A stretch of DNA of 64,000 nt from Torymus aiolomorphi (taxonomy: Eukaryota; Arthropoda; Insecta; Hymenoptera; Torymidae). Positions 25,350 to 36,236 of the stretch are shown piece by piece. The notes beneath the pieces were generated by a model, which saw only the letters and a list, made by a program, of their open reading frames with translations, did not search any database and was not told the origin of the DNA. Made by a program: the position numbers and the translations under genes. The stretch spans positions 213,141,376-213,205,375 of the forward strand of contig CM070873.1 in assembly GCA_036365515.1 (NCBI GenBank), in the 5' to 3' direction. The stretch's first letter is position 1. Every line of letters begins with the position of its first letter.

Positions 25350-26894
25350 CACGATAGCCACTGTATCACCTCCGCCGGACAGCTAGGAGTCGAGAAAACC
25401 TATCACCGGGTGGCAAGAGACTATTTTTGGCCAGAAGTTTATCGAGATGTATATGACTATGTGCGTACGTGTGAGAGCTGCCAACGGTTCAGAAGTTCGC
25501 AACAAGGGCCCCAAGGGCTAATAGGGAGAAGAGTCGTAGAACGCCCATGGTGTATGGTAGCCGCGGACATGATCGAATTGCCCCGCAGCAAAGGGCAATA
25601 TCGATACGTGCTAGTGTTACAAGATTTATTCACGCGTTGGTTGGAGTTGAAACCATTAAGGAAGGCAGATGGCAAAGCGATCACCCGCACCCTTGAGGAA
25701 CTAATTTTGTTTAGATGGGAGACGCCAGAGTATTTGTTAACCGACAACGGCACCGAGTTTGTCAACCAGGTGCTGCAGAAGACACTGGATGAGTATGGAA
25801 TCTGCCATGTGACCACGCTCCCATATCAGCCTTAGGCCAACCCCGTAGAGAGAAGCAATAGGACGCTGAAGATTATGATTGCGACGTTCATCGAGGGAAA
25901 TCACCGAGGCTGGGATGCTCACCTCCACGAATTTCGACATGCCATCAACACCGCACAGCAAGCTAGCCTAAGGGCCTTTGCACGCTAAAAGCATAACGCA
26001 AAGGAATAAGGAATAAGAGGGCATAAGGTGGACATAAGGTACTTATGCTCCGCTTATTCCTCTTATGCCCGTGTTGTGTACGCAACGGATCGTGCATAAC
26101 CCCTAAATTGCTTGTTTTGGAGTAAGTTTTTTAATAATAAATTGCAAGTAAACATTTACCTCTTCATCCATTGTTCAAAAATGTCTACACTATAAATTAT
26201 TATAAAAATAATCACTAAATGATTAAGAAGAAACCTTTTCTCACTTCTGCACGTTGAAATGATAAAATACAAAAGCCCCTCAAGTTTTATTATTTTGTCA
26301 ACTTTTTAGATTATAAGAGGTTATGCATGTTTCGTTGCGTACACAACACGGGCATAAGAGGAATAAGCGGAGCATAAGTACCTTATGTCCACCTTATGCC
26401 CTCTTATTCCTTATTCCTTCGCGTTATGCTTTTAGCGTGCAAAGGCCCTAAAGACGTCGCCTGCCTTTTTGAATTATGGCCGCCATCCCGGCCCAGTGAA
26501 GAGTCTGAGAAGAGAAGTGGAGAAGAAGGAGCTCATAGTGAGGTTAGATCTAGAAGTCTGGAAATATCATGTTACTCGACTCGATGCGCTTCAGGATTTA
26601 GTGGCGAAACACATCGACGAGAGTAACGCCAAACAGGGTAAATATTATAACCGCGAGAAACGAGTAGTAGAGTACGCAGTAGGAGATAGGGTCATGCGCC
26701 GCGTCCATTCGCTATCGAATGCCACCCAAGGATATTCCGGGAAGCTCGTGCCGAAATACGAGGGTCCGTACGAGATAACTGCGAAATTATCTCCCACCGT
26801 TTATCTGTTAGAGATGGAGGGTAGTCGAAAAAACGCGAAGGTATACGTAGGCGAATTAAAACGTTATTTACCCCCGCGACGCGTAGTAGAATAA
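25346..26894 (+). pseudogene. Gypsy A integrase
   Basis: Begins mid-protein at the zinc-binding domain (YHDSHCITSAGQLGVEKTY, CESCQRF). The core shows all three catalytic acidic residues in context: AADMIELP, LTDNGTEF and PVERSNRTLK. A TAG at 25,833-25,835 replaces the Gln usually found after PY(H/Q)P. A MITE at 25,972-26,448 splits the rest. The C-terminal part (LNYGRHPGPVKSL through GDRVMRRVH and YEGPYEI) runs to a stop at 26,894. Upstream protease, RT and RNase H are absent. Confidence 0.85.
25972..26448. mobile_element. PIF/Harbinger-like MITE in integrase, TAA duplication
   Basis: 477 bp, ends gggcctttgcacgc... and ...gcgtgcaaaggccc. The near-perfect arms are about 116 bp (25,972-26,087 and 26,333-26,448) with one visible mismatch in the outer 50 bases. 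It is flanked by TAA on both sides (25,969-25,971 and 26,449-26,451), as for PIF/Harbinger. Removing it with one TAA leaves the integrase frame uninterrupted at this point, so the insertion is directly demonstrable. Confidence 0.9.
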
Positions 26895-27078
26895 GGTAGG
26901 GTCGAACCACGCCAGCGAGAGGGTGACCGAGGGTACGCCATCATGGCTACACCCCCTTTCTCTCTGTTCTCACCCCACCCCATAGTTGTTCGTTGTCCTG
27001 TGTGTATGAGCGAATGACGTATGAATTTCACAACTCTCATTATCCTGGTACTACCTTAAATTGGGGAACTAAATAACA
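26895..27078. other. Short spacer after Gypsy A integrase
   Basis: No feature recognised. No polypurine tract or 3' LTR of Gypsy A is visible before the next open frame. Confidence 0.4.
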
Positions 27079-27899
27079 ATGCCTAATCGCCAACACCGAC
27101 GCCGGTCGGATTCAGCCACCGCCCACGCGGCCTACCCAGAGTTCCAGCCGGGCCTGGACCAGATCATCCCAACGCCCGAGACTATCGGACAGCTGCGGGC
27201 AATGCTGGGAGAACCCAGCACGGCCAGATCCCTCGCGGTCCTGGCACATTGGACGGACCAGCTGGGGGCCTGCCTGGACGAGAGAGAGGCGAGGGAGAGA
27301 GAAGGGGCCACCGACAGGCAAGAGGAGACCGTCGAACCCACCGAGGGGGAGAAGAGGGAAGGAGCCACCGTGGAGAGAGAGAGGGAGAGAAGGAGAAGAG
27401 AGAAGAAACCCTCGAAGAGAAAGAGGGGGAGAAGAGGGAAGGAGCCACCGTGGAGAGAGAGAAAGAGAAGGAGAGGAGAAAAGAAACCCTCGAAGAGAAA
27501 GAGGGGGAGAAGAAAGATAGAGCCACCGTAGAGAGAGAGGAAGAGAGGAAGAAGAGAGAGGAAACCGCCCAGGAGAACGAAAGGGAACAGAGAGAGGGAG
27601 CCACCGTCGCAGAGAATAGGCCGGAGGGAGGGAAGCCGAAACCACTCCGCACGATCCTGCGGCGCCCGCGAGCCCCCGCCCCGGTGGAGGTAGCCACCCT
27701 GGAGCTGGATTGCGTCACGACACGGGTTCCAAGCGTCGGGCGTATAATCCCCGGAGACAGTTGCAGCTCGACGACTACGAGCCGCAGCACCTTCGGAGAC
27801 GACCGCCGCGGTCCCCACAGCTTTGGCCCCGCGAGGATTCTCCCGGTGAAACGGAATCATTTGATTAACTTCAGAGCGAACCAGAACGGAAACATTTGA
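27079..27899 (+). pseudogene. Gag-like or accessory ORF with Glu/Arg-rich tandem repeats
   Basis: An ATG at 27079 gives a non-repetitive N-terminus (PEFQPGLDQIIPTPETI, ARSLAVLAHWTDQLGACLDE) followed by a Glu/Arg-rich region built from tandem DNA repeats. The repeat copies differ by two bases, so the frame changes between copies. One frame stops at 27,531 and another stays open to 27,899. I do not recognise the family. The setting and style suggest the N-terminal part of a retroelement gag, with the CCHC-bearing remainder possibly at 50,104-50,766 on the other side of the giant inverted repeat (inference). Confidence 0.4.
27345..27610. repeat. GA-rich coding-type tandem repeat, ~78-80 bp unit
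   Basis: Units start at 27,345, 27,425 and 27,503, plus a partial fourth. Each has 'gagggggagaag', 'gagccaccgt' and 'gaaaccctcgaagag' in order. The 80 and 78 bp spacings explain the frame switch in the overlying ORF. Confidence 0.85.
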
Positions 27900-28487
27900 C
27901 TATGTTCAGAGCGCTGCTCCGGCAGACCGCGGCGAAGAGAGCAGATACTATAGCAAAGAATCAAGTGTTCTGTTGAGTTTTCGTTTTTACAAGAGTAAAT
28001 TTGTGGAAATTATGATGTTAACATATAAGAACATATTTTAGCAGCGATGAAGAGAATTCAGATATGTATTATATACTTATTATATTCTAATAATTTTTCA
28101 GTTTTTGCCTTAGCGGAAATATTTTTGTTCTATAAAGTTTTAAAAACTGTTGGTAAGAGTTTACTATAAACTGTTAATTACCAATTATTAATTCATTTTA
28201 AATGTCATTAAAAATTATTTGAAAGTGTTTCAAACTCGTATAAACTATTTAAAACTGCGTTCAAAATCCTATATTTCGTAACATTTATAAACAGTTACAA
28301 ATAGTTTTAAGTAATTTTTGACAATTATTAACTGTTATTGACATTAATAATTTAGTACAAGGTAAATAAAAATTATTCGAATAGATACTTTGTGAGTTTT
28401 ATTTTTCATTTCAGAAAAACGTGTACATTGGAATGCCAGCCATAGGACTAAATTTTGGAGCTGAGAACTGATTGAAAATGATTAATG

Positions 28488-30480
28488 GCAATCATATCTG
28501 GACTGGTGCGAATAACTTTGATCAAGATAAAAGTTATTATGTTTAAGGGAGGTGAATAATTATGTGTTATCGGGTTCATAAACTTTATGGAACTTTATGT
28601 AAAAGCTTTTGGATAGAAGAAAATATTGATGAGTGACCCGTGAGCATATATAAACAATATAATTTATGATGCTGATTTGACATATTGGTCTGAGCTTTGG
28701 TTTGACATCTTCAACGACATTAGTTGATATCAGTGCTGGGCTATTGTCCACATTTACTGAAGCACCCGTTAAAAGATTGTGTTAAATGAATATTGATATA
28801 CTGAAAAAAGAGAAAATGATGTGTTATTGTGAAAAATGTAGTGAATAAAAGTGTTCAGTTAATCTAATTTATGATTTTGTCAAGGTGGGAGACGTCAAAA
28901 TGTTTCAGAGGAGATCTTTGTAAATATTTTTCTACACAAACTTTAAAAATTCTCAGTGATTCTTAGTTCCTAAACTGGTTGTGATTCTTAATTTTACTAG
29001 ATTATGTGTGACAATTATGGGTTATTAATTTAAGTTGATTCAATCAATAATAATTTCATATGTACTCTATAGTGTTTGCAACTGAATAATTTTTTCACGA
29101 ATTGTGGATTTAGAATGATGTTTTACAAATGGCTATAATATCTGGGCTGTTGCGAATAACTTTGATCAAGATAAAAGTTATTATGTTTAAGGGAGGTGAA
29201 TAATTATGTGTTATGAGGTTCATATACTTTATAATAAGCTTTTGCATAACAGAAAATATTGGTGAGTGATACGTGAGCATAAATATACAATATAATTTAT
29301 GACGCTGATTTGAAATATTGGTCTGAGACTTGGTTTAAAAAGAATTTGTCATCTTCAACAAAATTAGTTGATATCAGTGCGCTGTGCTATTGGACATATT
29401 TACTCAAGCACCAGTTAAAAGAATATGTTAAATGAATATTGAAATATTTTAAAAAGCGAAAATGATGTGTTATTGTGAAAATTTTAGTGAATAAAAGTGC
29501 TCAGTTAATCTAATTTATAATTTTATCACAGTGGGAGACGTCAAAATGTTTCAGATGAGTTCTTAGTAAATATTTTTCTACATAAGATTTAGATAATAAT
29601 TTGAAAAAGTTATATCCATTCAAGAATGTCAAGAAAGCTTTAATAATTCTCAGTGATTCTTAGTTCATAAACTGGTTGTGTTTCTTAATTTTACTAGATT
29701 ATTTGTGACAATTATGGGTTATTAATTTAAGTTGTTTCAATCCATAATAATTTCAAAAGTTCTCTATAGTGTTCACAACTGAATGATTTTGTCAAGAATT
29801 GAGGATTTAAAGTGATGTTTTATGTACATAAATGGCAATCATATCTGGACTCTTGCGAATAACTTTGACCAAGATAAAAGTTATCATGTTTAACGGAAGT
29901 GAATAATTATGTGTTATGAGGTTCATATACTTTATAATAAGCTTTTGCACACAAGAAAATATTAGTGAGTATAGTGACACGCAAGCATAAATATTATGAG
30001 GTACATAAACTTTATAATAAGCTTTTGCATAGAAGAAAATATTTGTGAGTGACACGTGAGCTTAATATACAATATAATTTATCACGCTGATTTGAAATAT
30101 TGGTCTGAGACTTAAATTGGTTTAAAAAGAATTTGTCATCTTCAACAAAATTAGTTGATATCAGTGCGCTGTGCCATTGTACATATTTACTCAAGCACCA
30201 GGTAAAAGAATATGTTAAATGAATATTGAAATATTTTAAAAAGCGAAAATGATGCGTTATTGTGAAAATTTTAGTGAATAAAAGTGCTCAGTTAATCTAA
30301 TTTATAATTTTATCACAGTGGGAGACGTCAGAATGTTTCAGAGGAGTTCTTAGTAAATATTTTTCTACACAAGATTCAGATAATAATTTCAAAAAGTGAT
30401 ATTAATTCAAGAATGTCAAGAAAGCTTTAATATAAATGATAATCATATCTGGACTGGTGCGAATAACTTTGATTAAGATA
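28488..30480 (+). repeat. Tandem 0.6-0.7 kb repeats in left arm
   Basis: The block containing 'tcatatctggact', 'ataactttgatcaagata' and 'gtgaataattatgtgtta' begins at about 28,488, 29,131, 29,834 and 30,438 (last copy partial). Copies also share the sequence around 'gggagacgtcaaaatgtttc'. There are small internal duplications (for example 29,940-30,050). No open frame is conserved. Confidence 0.85.
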
Positions 30481-30504
30481 AAAGTTATTATTAAATATTT
30501 TCGA

Positions 30505-30933
30505 TTTAAATTGGTTCCTAGATTGGAAAAATATTATAAATTTGGAGCAAGGGATTTCTCAATTGAAAATGACCAAAGCTGAGCTTTTTGTCAAAAATAG
30601 CTAAATATGAGGCAATTGGAATTGGTGACTTGGGCTTAAACGAGAAATAAATCGATTACAACACTCAAAAGCTCTGTTAGCATCTAAAGAAGGTCACTTA
30701 AGGTCTCAAGTAGAATCAGTTTAAATGTTTAAATAAAATTGGAATGTATGAAACAACGTCATGAAGAACGAAAAAAGACACTTGCAGATACAAATAACTC
30801 GCATGACAGAATATCTAGATTTATAAATAGGCTACAGAAAAAGATGCAACTTGTGACAAGAGAAAGCAACATGTACAGGCAACAACTAGATACATATGAA
30901 ATAGAAATATCTGGATACCAAAATAATAGTTAA
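30505..30933 (+). pseudogene. Mad1-like (spindle checkpoint) fragment, left-arm copy
   Basis: A 64-codon open frame (30,739-30,933) is coiled-coil and contains LQKKMQLVTRES and YRQQLDTYEIEI. This matches the pattern I know from Mad1 (LQ-K-x-LxT+E..., then R--L--YE/D-E). Upstream, in other frames, LEQGISQLKMTKAEL and LQHSKALLASKEGHLRSQV continue the same coiled-coil style with stops and shifts between them. It is therefore a decayed piece of a host coding sequence, apparently intronless. Mad1 anchors Mad2 at unattached kinetochores; this fragment cannot do so. The assignment is by motif memory. Confidence 0.5.
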
Positions 30934-32090
30934 GAACGAAAGCAAGTTAGTAAAGAAAAGCAAGAAAGTTAACTAACGAGAATGGTAGGAATTCTGAATA
31001 AATGGTTGACGTGAATGAAGCTTCTTAATATAATACAAAATAAGGAACATTAAAATTTCATTTACTACTTTGATCATGGCACTTGTAAATTAAATATCAA
31101 TAATTTTAAGAAATAAATTTCTACAAAAAGTTGCATAAAATTTTTCCTTTTTTTAATTTTAATTTTTCTATTCTTACATAGTCTCTTAAAACGTTGTGGA
31201 ATCCAGAAGTATTCTACAAAAGTCATAACTTATAGACAAGTGTATATTATCATTTCTTTGCCAATTCTTTAATTTATTAATAAGAATTAAAAGTTCACGC
31301 AAAACCTACGTGTTTGGAAAATAAATTATTGTTATTATCTCTCTTAACAACTGCAAAGTTTCTTTTCGAAAAACAATAATTACATAAAACATATTTAAAT
31401 AAGAAAAATGAAAAGTTTATGGAAAACTTATATGCTACCCAAAATAAATTATTTTTATTATCTCTCTAAACCACCGTTAAGTCGCTTTGTAAAAAAAAAT
31501 TCAGCACCCCCGTCCCCTCCTTTTCTCTCATCTTTTCTTACTTAACAACTGTATAACGACACCACGAAAAACTTTCAGAAGAGCCTAAATATTTTTTTGA
31601 AACAGCCAACAAGACATTCTGTACAAGAATAATATACTAACAAACTTTATTTGGAAATTAGAACTGCAGAATGTTTGAAAAATGTTTTTTCTAAAAAGAA
31701 AGCATTAACATTTTTTTCTCGAAAATAATTTTTGATTTATTCATTTATCTAAATTAAAGTAGAAATAATAAAACTTTCTGCGAAAGTATAAAATAAGGCA
31801 CGTATAAGGTTTTCCTGGAATCTATAAAAATAAAAAGAAATATATTTTCATATGACTTTACAAATTAATAGTATTGAAAATTTATTATCGTACATAAAAT
31901 ACAGGTTTGATTATATTATTTCAAGAAACGTTACTAATGTAATCATTGTATCGAGCTCCTTATAGAAACATTCAAATTTAAAACTTTTATTGTGACTAAC
32001 AATACTTCTATTTAATAATAATATTAAAAATGTACTATATAATAAACTCTCATAACATTATACAAATGTTTAAAGTAAGGCAAGTATTAG
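30934..32090. other. AT-rich part of left arm, no gene
   Basis: Pairs with about 45,864-47,020. It includes a 'cccccgtcccctccttttctc' patch at about 31,507. No domain is seen. Confidence 0.6.
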
Positions 32091-32100
32091 CCTCTCTCTC

Positions 32101-32192
<92 letters not shown>

Positions 32193-32202
32193 CCCCTCTC
32201 TC
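32091..32202. repeat. (CT)n microsatellite
   Basis: A nearly pure CT tract. It is the counterpart of the GA tracts in the right arm. Confidence 0.95.
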
Positions 32203-33269
32203 AACCAACATTCGTCAAACTGAATACCAAAAACTTTAATAAGAGCTTAAATATTTTTTTTTTAAACAATCAACACGTTTTTAAGAAGAAGAAATTTTTT
32301 AAGTAAGTTTTAACAACACAATTTTTAAGCAGTCCTTTTATTTCTTCGAATGTTATCAAGCCAATAAGCACACTTTGCAAATGGTGATAATTTTTTCATA
32401 ACTCTTCAAATAATAATATTGTTAATATAAAACTTTCTATGAAAGTATAGAATGAGGCAAGTATAGTATATTATCCTACGCCTAAATCGATTTTTCTGCT
32501 ATAGCCGTTTCCGAGAAACGTGCTATCTGCTAGCTTATAAAATTAAGCTAGCAGACTGCTTTCTGGTAACTTTGCGAGTATTCGATTTGGCGATTATGGA
32601 AAAAGGACATATTTTTGTGCTTATTTTCTGCTGTCAGATAGCCGAAGCTAAAAATCACAAAATCATTTGGGAGTCCCAGTACGAGACATATAAGGGAGTT
32701 ACGTAGACGTCGAATAATTGGGAAAGATAATTATTAAAATAATTCTTAATCGCAAGTAGCAGGGAAAAGCAAGGTCCCCGCGTATAAAGGAGTTACGTAG
32801 ATGAGTCAAATTAGGCTACAAAATTATTTAAATAATTATTCATTCTAAGTAGCGGGGGGGGGCGTACGTGTGCCCAATTAGTCAAGAAAATTATTTAAAT
32901 GATCCTAAAATCCAAATAGCCGGGGGAAGCGAGGTCCACGCGTATAATGAAGTTAGGTAGACGTGCAAAATTAGGCAAGATTATTATTTAAATAATTCTT
33001 AATCGCAAGTAGCCTGGGGAACAAGGTCCTCGGGTACAAGGGAGTTACGTACTCGTGCAAAACTAGGCACAATCATTATTAAAAAATTCTCAAACCCAAT
33101 TAACCGGGGAAGCAAGGTTTACGCATATAAGGAAGTTACCTAGACGTGCTAAATTAGAGAAGACAATTATTTAAATAGTTTTGAAACCCAAGTTGATGGG
33201 GAAAGCAAGGTCCACGCTTATAAGAAAGTTACGTAGACATGCATAATTAGGAAAGACAATTATTTAAAT

Positions 33270-33539
33270 ATGTTGAATGTATAACGCCATCCATTTTTAT
33301 ATTAAATAGTTGAGGACGATCTTTGGAGGCAAAATGAAATGATCTTATTTCTTTATGGCAACGTTTCGTTGGCTTATAGTACGCCAACCTCATTGAGTCG
33401 AGAATAACATCTGATCGACGTATGATATATAAGTTTATAATTTCGGCCTGATGAGGTTGGCGTACTAAGCCAACGAAACGTTGCCATAAAGAAATAAGAT
33501 CATTTCATTTTGCCTCCAAAGATCGTCCTCAACTATTTA
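33270..33539. mobile_element. Foldback element carrying hammerhead motifs
   Basis: The inverted arms 33,304-33,397 and 33,445-33,539 share 'tagttgaggacgatctttgg' and the 'gccaacgaaacgttgcc' block. It is inserted in satellite DNA, and 'atttaaat' words on both sides make the target duplication hard to define. The right arm holds a complete minimal hammerhead core. The left arm holds a decayed one on the other strand. It probably derives from the terminal repeat of a Penelope-like or retrozyme-like element. Confidence 0.7.
33443..33487 (+). ncRNA. Hammerhead ribozyme motif, type I, minimal
   Basis: GGC (33,445-33,447) pairs with GCC (33,483-33,485) as stem I. The core CTGATGA is at 33,448-33,454. 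Stem II is GTTGGC/GCCAAC (33,456-33,461 and 33,469-33,474) with a 7-base loop. GAAA is at 33,475-33,478, followed by a palindromic ACGU stem III. Predicted cleavage is after U33,482 (GUU). As in the copy at 23.25 kb, one extra G lies at the base of stem II. All invariant core bases are present. Confidence 0.7.
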
Positions 33540-35800
33540 AATTATTTAAATAGCTCTAAGACCTAAGTAGTCGGGGAAGGCGAAGTCCACACGTACAAGG
33601 GAGTTACGTAGATGTGCCATATTTGGCAAGACAATTATTTAAATAATTCCAAAATCCAAGTAGAGGGGAAAGCAAGGTCTGCGCGTATAAGGAAGTTACG
33701 TAGACGTGCAAAACTAAGCAACATCATTATTGAAATTATTCTAATACACAAGTAACCGGGGAAGCAAAGGCACCGCGCACAGCAAAGTTACGTAGATGTA
33801 CCAAATTAGGCAAGGTCATAATTTAAATAATTCTAAAACCCAAGTAGCTGGGAAAGCTAGGCCCACGCGTATAAGGAAGTTACCTAGACGAGCTAAATTA
33901 GGGAAGACAATTATTTAAACAGTTCCAAAACCCAAGTTGGCGGGGAAAGCAAGGTCCACGCATATAAGGGAGTTACGCAAATGTGCATAATTATAGGCAA
34001 AACAATTATTTAAATTATTATAAGACCAAAGTTGCCGGGAGAGCAAGGTCCACGCGTATAAGGAAGTTACCTAGACTTGTAAAATTAGGCAAGCTCATTA
34101 CTTATATAATTCTAAAACTCAAGAAACCGGGGGAAGCGAGGTCGTCCCGTATAAGGAAGTTACGTAGACGTGCTAAATTAGCTAAAACAATTATTTAAAT
34201 AGTTCCAAAGCCAAGTTTCGGGGAAAACAAGGTCCACGCGTATAAGGGAGTTACGTAGATGTGCGTAATTAGGCAAGATTATTATTTAAATAATTCTTAA
34301 TCGCAAGTAGCCTGGTGAAAGAAGGTCCTCACGTATAAGGGTGTTACGTAGACGTGCAAAACTAAGCAACATCATTATTGAAATTATTCTAAAACACAAG
34401 TAACCAGGGATGCAAAGGCAACGCGCACAGCGGAGTTACATAGACGTACTAAATTAGGCAAGGTCATAATTTAAATAATTCTAAAACCCATGTAGCCGGG
34501 AAAGCAAGGCCCACGCGTATAAGGTAGTTACCAAGACACGCTAAATTAGGGAATACAATTATTTAAATAGTTCCAAAACCCAAGTTGGCGGGGAAAACAA
34601 GGTCCACGCATATAAAGGAGTTACGTGGACGTGTATAATTAGGCAAGACCATTATTTAAATAATTCTGAAGCCCAAGTAGCCAAGGGAAGCCAGGTAGGT
34701 ACTTGCGTATAAAGAAGTTAGGTGGACATATTCAATTAGGCATGATTATTAATTAAATAATTCTTAGTCGCAAGTAGCAGTGGAAAGCAAGGTCCACGCG
34801 TATAAGGAAGTGACGTAGACGTGAATAATGTGGCAAAACAATTATTTAAATAGCTCTATAAAACCGAAATAGCCAGTTGAAGTGAGGTATACTTGCGTAT
34901 AAGAGAGTACGTATGTGTGTAAAATTAGGCTAGATCATTATTTAAATAGCTCCAAAATCCAAGTTTCCGGGGTAGCAATAGGGCAACGCGTACAGCGTAT
35001 TTTCGTAGGCGTACTAAATTAGATGAGGTCATTTTTTAAATAATTCTAAAATCCAAGTCGCCAGGAAAAAAAGGTCCACGCGTATAAGGATATTACCTAA
35101 ACGTGCTAAACTAGGCAAGGTCATTACTTAAATATTTCTAAAGCTCAAGTAACCGGGAGAAGCGAGATCCTCGTGTATAAGAAAGTTACTTAGACTTACA
35201 AAATTGTCGCAAGATTATTATTTAAATAATGCTTAATCTTAAGCAGCCGGGGGAAGCAAGGTCCACGCGCATACGGGAGTTACTTAGACGTTCAAAACTA
35301 GGGAAGACAATTATTTAAATAGTTCCAACACCCAAGTTGCCGGGAAAGCAAGGCCCACGCATATAAACGAGTTACGTGGACGTGCATAATTAGGCAATAC
35401 CATTATTTAAATAATTTTAAAACCCAAGTAGCCAGTGGAAGCGAGATACTTGCGTATAAAGAAGTTACCTTGACGTGCTGAATTAAGTAACAAAATTATG
35501 TAAATAATACTAAAAACATTCTAATGCCCTCCTTTACGTGGACCCGCCGTCCTTCGGCTACTTGGTTTTTAAAATTATCTAAGTAATTATTTTGCCTGAT
35601 TTTGCATGTCAACATAAGGGGATTTTGTTCGTGGATCTTGTATCCCCCGAATATTTATGTTGTAGAATTATTTAAATAATGATTTTGCCTAATTTTGCAC
35701 GACTATAAATCCCTTATACGCGTGGACCTTGCTTACCCCAGTTAGTTTAGTTTGTTAGACGTAGAAAATTAAGCAAGATCATTATTTAAATAATTCTAAC

Positions 35801-36235
35801 TTTAAATAAAGTGAAGCGACCTTCATTTGTAATGATGGGGAGTCGGAGTGGTGGCTGCGAGAGGCAGTGCCGTCCATCAATCTCGGTGTCGTGACTCTGG
35901 CAAGGATTGTCGTCCCGGAGGAACTCATCAAGAGAGTCAATGTGACGGCACTGGTACCGCCGCCAAGAAGAGAAGCCTCCCAGTTGGTCAAGCTCCTGGG
36001 GCGCCAGAACCCGGTGTTGGATACGTCAAAGTGGAGGATTCTCCAGTGCTTGGAGGGGGGCCCGGTTTGCCTCCTTCGCCTGGGGGTTGACGAGGCCCCT
36101 CTGGGTGTGCTAGAGGCCAGGGTTGGCAAGGCCTTCCTGGGGACAAGCGAGATCACCTTTAGCTGGTCTTCGAAGAATCCGGTTGGCAAGGACGTGAAAG
36201 GGAAGCAGGATGATGTAGGGGTGGATCAGCATTGA
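35801..36235 (+). pseudogene. LOA-like LINE ORF1 (gag-like) C-terminal part
   Basis: Open from the truncated 5' end through WWLREAVPSINLGVVTLA to a stop at 36,235. The segment around WRILQCLEGG and LRLGVDEAPL resembles the RNA-binding domain often found in insect LINE ORF1 (DUF4780 type, by pattern memory). The acidic/basic tail ends one codon before ORF2, whose reading frame starts at 36,237. Confidence 0.6.
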
Positions 36236-36236
36236 A

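Larger units (their letters stand above)
23194..25350 (-). mobile_element. Penelope-like element, 5'-inverted copy
   Basis: The element is in two oppositely oriented halves joined at 24,028/24,029. The 3' half (GIY-YIG endonuclease plus 3' UTR) is on the minus strand. The 5' half (reverse transcriptase) is on the plus strand. They share a 56 bp overlap: 25,294-25,349 equals the reverse complement of 23,973-24,028. This is the geometry produced by twin priming. The element lies exactly where Gypsy A lacks its protease-RT-RNase H segment. Confidence 0.85.
27822..33050 (+). repeat. Left arm of giant inverted repeat
   Basis: About 5.2 kb whose reverse complement makes up most of 41,270-50,142. 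Landmarks pair in order: cgcggggcca/tggccccgcg at the outer ends; the gcagaccgcggcgaagag block; tandem 0.6-0.7 kb repeats; the Mad1-like fragment; the GA/CT microsatellite; the 'cctacgcctaaatcgattt' block; and the first satellite units. The outer 4.27 kb (27,822-32,090) pairs with 45,864-50,142 at almost equal length. Scattered substitutions separate the arms. Confidence 0.9.
32690..35800 (+). repeat. ~92 bp satellite array, left block
   Basis: About thirty degenerate units. Each contains a variant of 'aaggtccacgcgtataagg', 'gagttacgtagacgtgc', 'aaattaggcaa' and the palindrome ATTATTTAAATAAT, then 'aacccaagtagccgggg'. Orientation reverses for about 35,520-35,750 and then returns. A hammerhead-bearing foldback interrupts it at about 33,270-33,539. 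Open frames across it (for example 33,983-34,198) are translations of the satellite. Confidence 0.9.

Noticed and set aside
27132..27860. 242-codon minus-strand ORF opposite the Glu/Arg-rich ORF, starting like the ORF at 50,104
   Set aside because: The shared start is the inverted-repeat end read on the other strand. The rest is Leu/Ser-rich antisense of the GA-rich repeats.
33983..34198. 71-codon basic repetitive ORF (KVAGRARSTRIRKL style)
   Set aside because: It spans two satellite monomers and repeats with the satellite period, so it is not a gene.
35867..36090. Overlapping plus-strand frame of 80 codons in the LINE ORF1 region
   Set aside because: It is a different frame from the ORF1 that connects upstream and downstream and has no domain.
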